From NCBI GenBank assembly GCA_017545325.1, contig JAFWOX010000099.1, forward strand, positions 1 to 48,632: a DNA stretch of 48,632 nucleotides, read 5' to 3'. The translations under genes and the position numbers were made by a program. Under the pieces are notes generated by a model that ran no database searches, was not told where the DNA came from, and saw nothing but the letters and a program-made list of their open reading frames with translations. Shown piece by piece: positions 1 to 7,142 of the stretch; the first letter of the stretch is position 1; every line of letters starts with the position of its first letter. The DNA comes from Oscillospiraceae bacterium. Lineage in GTDB: Bacteria; Bacillota_A; Clostridia; Oscillospirales; Oscillospiraceae.

Positions 1-516
1 ATCTGCATGAATATCCAGAGCATGTCCTTCATGATCGGCCAGGGCTTCGCCGTTTCCTCCACCGCCCTGGTGGGCCAGAGCCTGGGCAAAAAGCGGCCGG
101 ATATGGCGGAGCACTACAGCCGGCGCTGCCGGAATATGGGCCTGGTGGCTTCCCTGTTCATCGCCCTGCTCTTTGTGGTCTTCCGCCGGTTCCTGGTGGG
201 TCTGTACAACAAGGATGCGGAGATCCTCCGCATGGGCGCTTACGTGATGCTGATGGTAGCCCTTCTCCAGCCCTTCCAGGCCAACCAGTTCATCCTGGGC
301 GGCTCCCTCCGGGGCGCGGGCGACACCCGCTTCACCGCCATGGTCATGCTCATCACCATCGTCGGCATCCGGACCACCGTAGCCTGGCTCATGGTGGACA
401 CCCTGCATCTGGGTCTCACCGGCGCCTGGATCGCCGTCTGCGCGGACCAGATCTGCCGCAGCTTCATCATCATGGGCCGGTACAACCAGGGCAAATGGAA
501 GAAGATCAAGCTTTGA
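1..516 (+). CDS. MATE family efflux transporter, C-terminal part (5' end outside window)
   Basis: This is the last ~171 residues of a multidrug and toxin extrusion (MATE) transporter, an inner-membrane antiporter that exports cationic compounds using an ion gradient. The frame is open from base 1 (Ile-Cys before the first Met at base 7), so the gene starts upstream. Family hallmarks are the 'TALVGQSLGKKRPDMAEHY' stretch that opens the second half of MATE proteins and the later 'NQFILGGSLRGAGDTRFTA' segment, followed by two more hydrophobic helices. The tail is basic (KWKKIKL). A strong hairpin lies 19 bp after the stop and is shared with the convergent lysC. A second, complete MATE gene lies at 46.4-47.8 kb; the two are different genes. 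The family is certain, the substrate unknown. Confidence 0.9.
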   Translation: MCMNIQSMSFMIGQGFAVSSTALVGQSLGKKRPDMAEHYSRRCRNMGLVASLFIALLFVVFRRFLVGLYNKDAEILRMGAYVMLMVALLQPFQANQFILGGSLRGAGDTRFTAMVMLITIVGIRTTVAWLMVDTLHLGLTGAWIAVCADQICRSFIIMGRYNQGKWKKIKL

Positions 517-534
517 TCCTATCCGCAAAACGAA

Positions 535-560
535 GTGGGCAGGCCGCTCGGCCTGCCCAC
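535..560. terminator. Bidirectional terminator between MATE gene and lysC
   Basis: A 12-bp perfect stem (GTGGGCAGGCCG / CGGCCTGCCCAC) is flanked by TTTCTT on the right and by AAAA (TTTT on the minus strand) on the left. It lies between convergent stop codons, so it probably ends both transcripts. Confidence 0.85.
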
Positions 561-576
561 TCGGTTTCTTATCCGC

Positions 577-1896
577 TTATCTGCCGTAAAACTCCGCATA
601 AATGCCGCGGATGGCGGTCTCATAGTCCGCCGCGTCGATGCCCAGGATGATATTCAGCTCGCTGGAGCCCTGGTCGATCATCCGGATATTGACTCCGGCA
701 GCGGTGACGGCCCCCAGGATACGGGCGGCGATACCCTTGTTCGCCACCATGCCGCAGCCCACCACGGCGATGAGGGCCAGATCCTCCTCCAGCTTCGCGG
801 CGTCCGGCTTCAGCCGGGCCTCCACCTCCCGCAGAATGGCCTCCCGATGGGGGGCAAAGAGGCTGTCGGAGACCACCACGGACAGCGTATCGATCCCGGT
901 GGGACAATGCTCGAAGGGCACGCCCAGCTCGGCAAAGATATCCAGCAGCCTGGCCCCGAAGCCCACCTCCGAATTCATCATGCTCTTCTCCACCTGGATG
1001 GCGTCGAAGCCCTTCCGTCCCGCCACGCCGGTGACCGGCGCGGGCGTGACCCCTGCCGGCAGGGCCGGCACGATCAGGGTGCCCGGATCTTCGGGCCGGT
1101 TGGTATTGCGGATATTGATGGGGATATTCGCCTTCCGCACCGGAAACACCGCATCCTCATGCAGGACGGAAGCGCCCATGTAGCTCAGCTCCCGCAGCTC
1201 CCGATAGGTGATATAGGCGATGGGCCGGGGATCCTTGACGATCCGGGGATCTGTAAACAGAACGCCGGAGACATCCGTCCAATTCTCATAGAGGTCTGCT
1301 GCGGCCGCACGGGCTGCCAGGGACCCGCTCACATCGGATCCGCCCCGGGAGAAGGTGATCACCCGCCCGGTTTCATCTGCCCCGTAAAAGCCGGGGATCA
1401 CAGCCCGATCCAGCCTGGACAGGGCTGCGGACAACAGCTCCTGGGTGGTTTCGCTGTCAAAGCTGCCGTCCCGATGGAATCGGACACAGGAGGCGGCGTC
1501 CACGAAGGGCCAGCCCAGCCAGGCTGCCAGGAGGCGGGAGTTCAGATATTCTCCCCGGCTGGCCATATAGTCCCGCTGAGGCGCGGTCCGCAGATGCTCC
1601 CGGATGGGGGCCAGCTCGGCATCCACATCGAAATCGACGCTCAGCTCCCGGGCGATGGCGGCAAAACGCTCCCGGATCTGCTCCAGAACCGGGCTGAAAT
1701 CTTCCCCCGCGGCGGCCAGATCATAACAGCGGTAGAGCAGGTCGGTCACCTTGGTATCCCCGCTGTCCCGCTTGCCGGGCGCGGAGGCCACCACAAAGCG
1801 TCGGGCTGGATCGGCGGCCAGGATCGCGCCGACCTTGCGGAACTGGGCGGCGCTGGCCAGACTGCTGCCGCCGAACTTGGCTGTGATCGTTTTCAT
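577..1896 (-). CDS. lysC: Aspartate kinase
   Basis: This enzyme phosphorylates L-aspartate with ATP, the first step of the pathway to lysine, diaminopimelate, threonine and methionine. The protein is 439 residues and opens with the kinase signature KFGGSSLAS at residues 6-14. An amino-acid kinase domain fills roughly the first 290 residues, with 'FSRGGSDVSGSLAA' in the substrate region, and two ACT-type regulatory segments follow ('VEKSMMNSEVGFGARLLDIF' and 'IAVVGCGMVANKGIAARIL'), consistent with feedback inhibition. The frame is open 18 codons further upstream, but the Met at 1896 sits behind a GGGGAAAGAGAAA ribosome site and matches the normal MKT-I-KFGGSS start. It has its own promoter and is monocistronic. 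I see no lysine-riboswitch-like structure in the ~57-nt leader. Function is confident; which end product inhibits it is not visible. Confidence 0.95.
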   Translation of the reverse strand: MKTITAKFGGSSLASAAQFRKVGAILAADPARRFVVASAPGKRDSGDTKVTDLLYRCYDLAAAGEDFSPVLEQIRERFAAIARELSVDFDVDAELAPIREHLRTAPQRDYMASRGEYLNSRLLAAWLGWPFVDAASCVRFHRDGSFDSETTQELLSAALSRLDRAVIPGFYGADETGRVITFSRGGSDVSGSLAARAAAADLYENWTDVSGVLFTDPRIVKDPRPIAYITYRELRELSYMGASVLHEDAVFPVRKANIPINIRNTNRPEDPGTLIVPALPAGVTPAPVTGVAGRKGFDAIQVEKSMMNSEVGFGARLLDIFAELGVPFEHCPTGIDTLSVVVSDSLFAPHREAILREVEARLKPDAAKLEEDLALIAVVGCGMVANKGIAARILGAVTAAGVNIRMIDQGSSELNIILGIDAADYETAIRGIYAEFYGR

Positions 1897-1959
1897 TTTC
1901 TCTTTCCCCTTCGTTTTCCGATAGGCAAACAAGCCTGCATAAGTATCCAATAATTTGGG

Positions 1960-1988
1960 AATATACCATGTCCCCGCCGGATTGTCAA
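1960..1988 (-). promoter_or_regulatory. Promoter of lysC
   Basis: On the minus strand, TTGACA (1983-1988), 17-bp spacer, TATATT (1960-1965). This near-consensus housekeeping promoter puts the transcript start ~57 nt upstream of the lysC ATG. Confidence 0.85.
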
Positions 1989-2136
1989 TGCTCCCGGGGG
2001 TGTCTTCCTCCGTTGCTTTCCGGGATTAATTCAACCTGCGGTAGATTTTATTCTCTATTCCCGTTATTTACGAATCCGCGTCTCTGCCGTATGATGATCC
2101 TGCGGACCGCAAATACCCGAAGACAAGGAGAAAAGA

Positions 2137-2667
2137 ATGGATGCTTTGAAGATCGGGCGGTACATCCAGCATCTGCGGAAGGCCGCCGGAATGACCCAGA
2201 AGGAGCTGGCCGAAAAACTGAGTATTTCCTTCCAGGCCGTTTCCAAATGGGAGAACGGCGACGCGCTGCCGGATACGGCGATCCTGACGGCGCTTTGTGA
2301 CGCCCTGGACACCACCGCCGACCAGCTGCTGCGGGGCGGCGCTCTTGCGGCGGGGGAACGAAGACCCATGCGGGCGGAGGACGTGGTGAAGGGCTTTCGG
2401 TGCATGGAGGAGATCGGAAAGCTCTTCGGCGAGGACAGCACCTTCTTCACCGGGATGGTGGAGGGGATCAACGCCAGGATGAATATCGACCTGCTGGCTT
2501 ATCTGAAGGACCCCGTAGCCCGGGAGGTCATGTATGCGGAGGCGCTTATCCAGGGGATCCTCTCCGGCCGCACCGTGGACATGGAGGAGGTCGAACGGGT
2601 GATCCACCGGGAAAAGATGCGGGAGACGATCCGGCGCTATCTCAGCAAAGCCGGGGAAAGGCCCTGA
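2137..2667 (+). CDS. XRE-family helix-turn-helix transcriptional regulator
   Basis: This is a 176-residue predicted DNA-binding protein. Residues 1-66 form a Cro/C1-type HTH ('GRYIQHLRKAAGMTQKELAEKL', 'SFQAVSKWENGDALPDT'), the variety common in Clostridia where the recognition helix reads SxQAVSKWE. Residues ~75-176 are a mostly helical tail without a recognisable ligand motif, rich in Met and acidic residues, which may serve for dimerisation or effector binding. An AAGGAG site lies 6 nt before the ATG. The gene is divergent from lysC across a ~240-bp gap, so it could act on the shared region, but nothing in the sequence proves that. A hairpin terminator follows. The target is unknown. Confidence 0.9.
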   Translation: MDALKIGRYIQHLRKAAGMTQKELAEKLSISFQAVSKWENGDALPDTAILTALCDALDTTADQLLRGGALAAGERRPMRAEDVVKGFRCMEEIGKLFGEDSTFFTGMVEGINARMNIDLLAYLKDPVAREVMYAEALIQGILSGRTVDMEEVERVIHREKMRETIRRYLSKAGERP

Positions 2668-2693
2668 TTCCGGCCCGGTACCCCGGGAAAACG

Positions 2694-2736
2694 AAGGGCT
2701 GACGCCGATCCTCGGTCATGAGGCGCGTCAGCCCTT
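2694..2736. terminator. Bidirectional terminator between XRE regulator and unknown gene
   Basis: A 12-bp stem (AAGGGCTGACGC / GCGTCAGCCCTT) with a 19-nt loop lies between convergent genes. The right side is followed by TCGCCTT and the stop of the minus-strand gene is only 6 bp away. Confidence 0.7.
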
Positions 2737-2741
2737 TCGCC

Positions 2742-3557
2742 TTATTGGGTCCCCAGAGCCGCCGCCTCCCGGTAGCTCTCGCAGCTCTCCACCGTATCCG
2801 GCGGGAAAAACTCATCCACCGGAAAACTGATCCGCCGGAACAGGGCGCAGGGATCGTCGTCCGTCCCGGCTGTGCATTCCTTCTCCGGCATGCAGTAATC
2901 GTATGCGGGCATCAGGAGCTGGGTATCCCGCTCCAGCCGGATGATGCTGAACTGCCCCAGGGTGACATAGACCCGCCTGGGAGAGCGGTTCAGGGCGATG
3001 CCCTCCGGGAAGGCCGCAGAAATAAAGGCGGGAATCTCCCCCAGCTCCTGCTCTCCGGGACTCAGGTCCTCCGCCAGATCCACAGCGCGGATGTTCAGCA
3101 CGATGGGGTCCACCGCCTCCACCACCGCCGTGGGGAGGTCCGTCCGCTCCAGGGCCGGGGCAGCCCGGGAGGTAAAGACCTTCGCGCTCCCTTCGCTGCC
3201 GAAGAGCAGCACCCGCTTGTCGAATACGCAAAGGCCGCTGATGCTTTCCGTTCCGCTGCCCAGGGTGTAGGCCTCCCCCTTGATCCGGTAGAAGAAGCGC
3301 ACATCCACCGTGTAGTATCCGCGGTTGAAGGCCACCTCCTCCACGTTCACCCCCGCATACAGCAGTTCGGCAGACCTGGCCCGCACGCCGATGGCGTTGG
3401 CGATGGCCGCCTGGGAGGCTGATTCGGGGTAAAGACGCAGATCCTCCATGCAGTCCTTATCCCGGCAGGAATCGAAAATCTTCCGTGTATGCACACATAC
3501 GGCTTCACGCACGCTTTCGGAGCCGTCCAGGGGCCCCGGCGTCACTCTATCCGCCAT
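2742..3557 (-). CDS. Conserved Clostridia protein of unknown function (Cys motif DSCRDKDCMEDLR)
   Basis: This 271-residue protein has no signal peptide and no membrane segment. Near the N-terminus (about residues 29-40) it carries 'DSCRDKDCMEDLR', two Cys four residues apart in a charged stretch, which I recall from uncharacterised proteins of spore-forming Clostridia. The rest looks like beta-rich repeats: a 'YTVDVRFFYRIKGEAY' strand region, then 'AVDPIVLNIRAVDL' and 'RRVYVTLGQFSIIRLERDTQLLMPAYDYCMPEKEC', with two more Cys. Strand-rich repeats with a few Cys suggest a structural or coat-like protein, but this is inference. Start: AGGAGG lies 8 nt upstream of the ATG. It is convergent with the XRE regulator and stands alone. 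I cannot assign a function. Confidence 0.75.
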   Translation of the reverse strand: MADRVTPGPLDGSESVREAVCVHTRKIFDSCRDKDCMEDLRLYPESASQAAIANAIGVRARSAELLYAGVNVEEVAFNRGYYTVDVRFFYRIKGEAYTLGSGTESISGLCVFDKRVLLFGSEGSAKVFTSRAAPALERTDLPTAVVEAVDPIVLNIRAVDLAEDLSPGEQELGEIPAFISAAFPEGIALNRSPRRVYVTLGQFSIIRLERDTQLLMPAYDYCMPEKECTAGTDDDPCALFRRISFPVDEFFPPDTVESCESYREAAALGTQ

Positions 3558-3628
3558 GAAACTACCTCCTGATCCTGGTTGGTTTCAGTACAATCTATGA
3601 TTGCCGTGTATTTTTGTGCACCGGATTC

Positions 3629-3657
3629 TTTTCATGGCGGCAATTCTATGCTATAAT
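3629..3657 (+). promoter_or_regulatory. Promoter of the DUF4364 gene
   Basis: TTTTCA (3629-3634), 17-bp spacer, perfect TATAAT (3652-3657), about 50 bp before the start codon at 3709. Confidence 0.75.
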
Positions 3658-3708
3658 GAGCGGTAAAGGAAAAGAGGATCAACGGCCCTGCCGCTGCGAG
3701 GTGTATTC

Positions 3709-4230
3709 ATGGATAACGTAGGCTTCATTCGGGAAAAGCTGGATATCAAGCTGCTGGTCCTGTTCGTGCTGAGCCGGCTTACCCGTCCCGTAACCATTCT
3801 GGCGCTGTCGGACCTGGTCCTGACGGAGAGCTCCGTCAACTATTTTGATTTTATCGATGCTCTGTCCTCCCTGGTAAAAACCGAGCATGTGATGGAGCTG
3901 GACGAGGACCGGTACATCATCACCAGCAAGGGCATCCGCAACCTGGCGGAGTTTGAGACCCGTATTCCCTATACCGTCCGCCTCAGGGCCGGGAGCGCAG
4001 CGGAACGTATGGCCAGGGTGCTGCAGCGCAACGCCATGGTGCAGGTCAGCCATGAGATGCGCTCCGATGGGAGCGCCGCCGTACATCTCGCCCTGTCGGA
4101 CGGGCTGGGCCCGATCCTGAACATCGACCTCCTGGCCGGAAGCGAGCAGCAGGCCGAGACCATGAAGAAGAATTTCCATAAGAACGCCGAGGAGTACTAC
4201 GGCCGCATCGCCAATATGCTGCTGGATTGA
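3709..4230 (+). CDS. DUF4364 family winged-helix protein
   Basis: This 173-residue protein matches the DUF4364 family of Clostridia, thought to be winged-helix transcription factors. Residues 1-75 give the helices and wing ('LDIKLLVLFVLSRLTRPVT', 'NYFDFIDALSSLVKTEHVME', 'DRYIITSKGIRNLAEFE'). Residues 85-173 form a mixed domain with 'PYTVRLRAGSAAERM' and a helical end ('KKNFHKNAEEYYGRIANMLL'), the usual family layout and length. GAGGTG lies 5 nt before the ATG. A promoter lies just upstream and a terminator just downstream, so it is a single-gene unit. Its targets are unknown; the family name is confident and the regulatory role is by analogy. Confidence 0.88.
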   Translation: MDNVGFIREKLDIKLLVLFVLSRLTRPVTILALSDLVLTESSVNYFDFIDALSSLVKTEHVMELDEDRYIITSKGIRNLAEFETRIPYTVRLRAGSAAERMARVLQRNAMVQVSHEMRSDGSAAVHLALSDGLGPILNIDLLAGSEQQAETMKKNFHKNAEEYYGRIANMLLD

Positions 4231-4240
4231 TTCCCCCCTT

Positions 4241-4268
4241 CGCCCGTGCCGCCTTCCCGGTACGGGCG
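4241..4268 (+). terminator. Rho-independent terminator after DUF4364 gene
   Basis: CGCCCGTGCCG / CGGTACGGGCG stem followed directly by TTTTTTCC, 10 bp after the stop codon. Confidence 0.9.
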
Positions 4269-4347
4269 TTTTTTCCTGTCTGATCAATAATATTAAAAAT
4301 CAGATGCCTCCCGGAGAAGTCCCGGAGGCAGGAAAGGAGAACCGCGC

Positions 4348-5826
4348 ATGAGCAAATTCAGGCTGAATCCCGGCACGCCCTTCAAGGGAGACATGTTCGG
4401 CGAAAACGCCCCTGCCGGAAGCATCCGCAACAACACGAACTCCAACACCCATAATCCTCCCCATCCCCCGGTACTGTGTTCCAAGGTCCTGGCGGACGGC
4501 AGGGAGGACAGCTGGCTGGAGTATGTTCCCGCGGACCTGGATCCGGAAAGCAGACCGCCCCTCATCATCTCCTGCCATGGCGGCGGCGCTCAGGCCCAGA
4601 TGCAGTTTGACGAAACCTCCTGGTGCTATATTGCGGAGCAGGAAGGGGCCGTGGCTGTATTCCCCAATGCGGGGGGCACCCGCCGGAGCTGGCTCACGGA
4701 GGAGGACGCAGTGCAGAAGCCGGGCGAGCGCCCCAGCATGCTGGACGTGTTTTCTGAGAATCCGGATGGCCGGGCGGCAGAGAGCGCCCATCATATCCAG
4801 TTCCTCAAAGCTTTGATCCAGGAGATGAAGGCGAAATACAATATTGACGAGGGCCGGGTATACCTTCAGGGCATGTCCATGGGGGACATTATGACCATGA
4901 TGTTCGCCCGGGTCTGCGGCAACCTGCTGGCCGGCATCGACAGCACCGCCGGTCCCTCTCCCCAGGTGGCGCTCTTCGACCGGGATGGACAGGTAAAGGG
5001 GTACAAGTGCCCCGTTCCGGTATACCAGTCCCGGGGCGAGCTGGATGAGATCGTCGTCTCCCCCATGGAAGGCAAGGAGAAAACCACCCGGCAGGATATC
5101 AACGCCATGAATCGGGCCTTTTGGCTGAAGGTGAACGAGTGCGACGCCCTTCCCCGGCTCTCCATCCTGGATGTGAACAACTTTGCCTTCTATACCGGCA
5201 GGAAGGCCAATCTGGTTTACCGGGACGTGAAGCACAGGGCGCATGGGCAGACGCTGGACGACGCCTACTGGGCTTGGCATACCCTGTTCAAGGGCACCCG
5301 CCGGAATCCGGACGGCAGCATCACCTGCGTGGATACGGACTATTCCGCCCGGGGAGATGTGGACGCCGCCGCTCTCTGCGCCGGCTGCGGATACGCCTAT
5401 ATCAACAACAGCCGGGTCAGGCTGGAGGCCCCTGCCTTTGTCGAGCCCCTGTCCAACTTCGACTTTGCCACCCGAAGCCTGCAGGAGTATAAGCGGGAGC
5501 TTTATGTCCCCGTGAGCTTCCTGACCCAGTATTTCGATATCCCCGTGGATTACGCGCCCGATCGGCGCAGCGCCGTGCTCCACTGTCCCGAGGGGGACTG
5601 CGAGATCGCGGAAGCCAGCATCGCCGCCCTGTGGGACGGCTTCCTGCGCTCCATGTTCGTTCCCGCCATTCTGAAGGATGGGGTCCTGTTCGTGGCGGTG
5701 CGCTGGTTTGCGGAGGTCATTTTCGGCATGCACGTGACCCAATGCGACGACGCCCTGTATATCTCCGATCACCACGGGGAGATGAGCAAGGACATGGCCT
5801 ACCTCATCCGGGAAATCCTTTCCTGA
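4348..5826 (+). CDS. PHB-depolymerase-type esterase fused to a copper-amine-oxidase-like C-terminal domain
   Basis: This 492-residue protein has two parts. Residues ~40-335 form an alpha/beta hydrolase of the polyhydroxybutyrate-depolymerase/feruloyl-esterase type: 'IISCHGGGA' is the oxyanion-hole turn, Ser177 in G-M-S-M-G is the nucleophile, and candidate acid and base are the Asp of 'SRGELDE' and the His of 'VKHRAHGQT'. Residues ~350-485 contain two repeats like the copper-amine-oxidase N-terminal (stalk) domain: 'YVPVSFLTQYFDIPV' and 'LFVAVRWFAEVIFGMHV'. Stalk domains are normally extracellular, yet no signal peptide is present. A Cys pair ('CAGCGYAYINN') joins the two parts. AAAGGAG precedes the ATG. 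It sits between two terminators as a single-gene unit. The substrate is unknown; an ester of a hydroxy acid or a plant phenolic is possible. Confidence 0.82.
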   Translation: MSKFRLNPGTPFKGDMFGENAPAGSIRNNTNSNTHNPPHPPVLCSKVLADGREDSWLEYVPADLDPESRPPLIISCHGGGAQAQMQFDETSWCYIAEQEGAVAVFPNAGGTRRSWLTEEDAVQKPGERPSMLDVFSENPDGRAAESAHHIQFLKALIQEMKAKYNIDEGRVYLQGMSMGDIMTMMFARVCGNLLAGIDSTAGPSPQVALFDRDGQVKGYKCPVPVYQSRGELDEIVVSPMEGKEKTTRQDINAMNRAFWLKVNECDALPRLSILDVNNFAFYTGRKANLVYRDVKHRAHGQTLDDAYWAWHTLFKGTRRNPDGSITCVDTDYSARGDVDAAALCAGCGYAYINNSRVRLEAPAFVEPLSNFDFATRSLQEYKRELYVPVSFLTQYFDIPVDYAPDRRSAVLHCPEGDCEIAEASIAALWDGFLRSMFVPAILKDGVLFVAVRWFAEVIFGMHVTQCDDALYISDHHGEMSKDMAYLIREILS

Positions 5827-5838
5827 CCCGGAGAGCGG

Positions 5839-5874
5839 AAATCGCCCCGAAGGCCGACGCCTTCGGGGCGATTT
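5839..5874. terminator. Bidirectional terminator between esterase and ferredoxin genes
   Basis: A 16-bp perfect stem (AAATCGCCCCGAAGGC and its complement) with loop CGAC lies between convergent genes. It provides AAAT/ATTT ends on both strands. Confidence 0.9.
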
Positions 5875-5887
5875 GTATAAAGGCTTC

Positions 5888-6274
5888 TTATTTCTCCACG
5901 ATCTCCAGCACGTCCATGGGGCAGGCCTTGACGCAGATGCCGCAGGCGATGCATTTGGAGGAGGTCTCCGCCTCCGGGACCTTCACCAGCACGCCGAAGG
6001 GGCAGACCTCTTTGCACTTGCCGCAGCCGGTGCAGAGCTTCTTGTTGATCATGTAAACGCCCTTGGGGTTCTGAGTGATGGCGTTGAACTCGCATACCTT
6101 GGCACATTTGCCGCACTGTACGCAGGTCACGGGCTTCGCCGCGCCGTTTTTCTCCACGATGCGGATGCAGGCCTTATCCTGATGGAATTCCTTATAAAAT
6201 GCTTCAGAACAGGCCCGGACGCATTGGAGACAAGCCATGCATTCCACATCTTTTTTCACTGCCAGTCTTTTCAT
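5888..6274 (-). CDS. 4Fe-4S polyferredoxin (four cluster motifs)
   Basis: This 128-residue cytosolic electron carrier has 16 Cys in four CxxCxxCxxxC runs (CMACLQCVRAC, CVQCGKCAKVC, CTGCGKCKEVC, CIACGICVKAC), enough for four [4Fe-4S] clusters. This is the arrangement of HycB/CooF-like electron-transfer subunits of hydrogenases and oxidoreductases. No partner enzyme is adjacent, so the redox partner is unknown. The open frame extends 30 codons upstream, but the Met at 6274 has an AAAGGAG site and matches the family start (MKRLAVKKDVECMAC). The gene has its own strong promoter and a terminator, so it is transcribed alone. Confidence 0.9.
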   Translation of the reverse strand: MKRLAVKKDVECMACLQCVRACSEAFYKEFHQDKACIRIVEKNGAAKPVTCVQCGKCAKVCEFNAITQNPKGVYMINKKLCTGCGKCKEVCPFGVLVKVPEAETSSKCIACGICVKACPMDVLEIVEK

Positions 6275-6335
6275 ACGCTGCTCCTTTATGTGCTGAACTG
6301 TATTCCCTCGGCAGAATGGCCTCGGAATCGCCTGT

Positions 6336-6364
6336 ATTATACCGGGCTTTTCCGACAATATCAA
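6336..6364 (-). promoter_or_regulatory. Promoter of the polyferredoxin gene
   Basis: On the minus strand, TTGATA (6359-6364), 17-bp spacer, TATAAT (6336-6341), about 60 bp before the start at 6274. Confidence 0.85.
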
Positions 6365-6476
6365 GCCCCGGACCTTCTCTTTTGATCATACGGGCTTTAC
6401 TGCGGGAGGAATTTGGTGTATCCTTGAGCTGTACCCTTCGGTATAATCCGTACACAAGGTCAAGGAGGACGCTCCG

Positions 6477-7142
6477 TTGAAACGCCTGATCCCCTTTTTC
6501 CTCATCGCCGCCCTGTTCGTGGGCCTGCTGGGCGGCTGCGGCGTTGTGGACTCGCAGGATGTGCTGAACCTGGCGGGAGACATGCTGGAGGAGGCGCTGG
6601 CCCAGACTGCCGAACCGGAAGGCCTGATCCTGGAAACGCCTTCTCCGACCCGGAAACCCGCGGCGACGCCTGCCCCCGAGCAGACGCCTGAGCCCACCGC
6701 GGAAGCGGCGCCGGAACCTGCCCCTGAACCCACCCCGGCGCCAACGCCGGAACCCACTCCCCAGCCGACGCCGGAACCCACTCCCCTCCTGGCGGAGGAC
6801 GGCAGCTACACCTCCAAGGAGGACGTGGCCCTGTATATCCACCTCTACGGGCGCCTGCCGGAGAACTTCATCACCAAGAAGGAAGCCCGGAATCTGGGCT
6901 GGGAGGGCGGCTCCCTGGAGCCGTACGCCCCGGGCAAATGCATCGGCGGGGATTATTTCGGCAATTATGAAGGTCTGCTGCCGGAGAAGAAGGGCAGGAA
7001 ATATACGGAATGCGATATCGACACCCTGGGTGCCAAATCCCGAGGCGCAAAACGGATCATTTTTTCCAACGACGGTCTCATCTACTACACTGACGACCAC
7101 TATGAGAGCTTTGAGCTGCTGTACGGGGAGGACAAGGGATGA
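6477..7142 (+). CDS. Barnase-family ribonuclease, lipoprotein with Pro-rich tether
   Basis: This 221-residue secreted RNase starts at a TTG behind AAGGAGG. Residues 1-21 are a lipoprotein signal with lipobox L-G-G-C and Cys21 as the lipidated residue. Residues ~55-103 are a Pro/Thr/Glu spacer of PEPTP-type repeats. Residues ~110-216 are a barnase-like domain: 'NFITKKEARNLGW' and 'GKCIGGDYFGN.EGLLP' align well with barnase, and all three catalytic residues are recognisable: Glu178 (barnase Glu73, in TECDID), Arg193 (Arg87, in AKRIIF) and His208 (His102, in DDHYESF). It should cleave single-stranded RNA after guanine. The stop overlaps the next start (ATGA), which encodes a barstar domain, the normal inhibitor. 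A TATAAT lies at ~6442 but without a clear -35. An anchored RNase fits nucleotide scavenging or contact-dependent toxicity; I cannot choose. Confidence 0.9.
   Translation: MKRLIPFFLIAALFVGLLGGCGVVDSQDVLNLAGDMLEEALAQTAEPEGLILETPSPTRKPAATPAPEQTPEPTAEAAPEPAPEPTPAPTPEPTPQPTPEPTPLLAEDGSYTSKEDVALYIHLYGRLPENFITKKEARNLGWEGGSLEPYAPGKCIGGDYFGNYEGLLPEKKGRKYTECDIDTLGAKSRGAKRIIFSNDGLIYYTDDHYESFELLYGEDKG
6744..6786 (+). repeat. 24-bp tandem repeat in the RNase linker
   Basis: Two copies of ACGCCGGAACCCACTCCCC lie 24 bp apart inside the Pro/Thr/Glu linker codons, with degenerate copies upstream. Such coding repeats expand and contract easily, so the tether length may vary between strains. Confidence 0.75.

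Noticed and set aside
535..1953. Open frame of 472 codons on the plus strand opposite lysC
   Set aside because: It mirrors lysC, has low-complexity Gly/His/Gln-rich sequence and no family motif; typical of GC-rich antisense frames.
1897..2136. Possible lysine riboswitch upstream of lysC
   Set aside because: The promoter leaves only ~57 nt of leader, too short for a lysine riboswitch, and no matching core is visible.
6650..6790. Repeats near 6.7 kb as a CRISPR or non-coding array
   Set aside because: They encode an in-frame Pro/Thr/Glu linker and lack spacers of even length.
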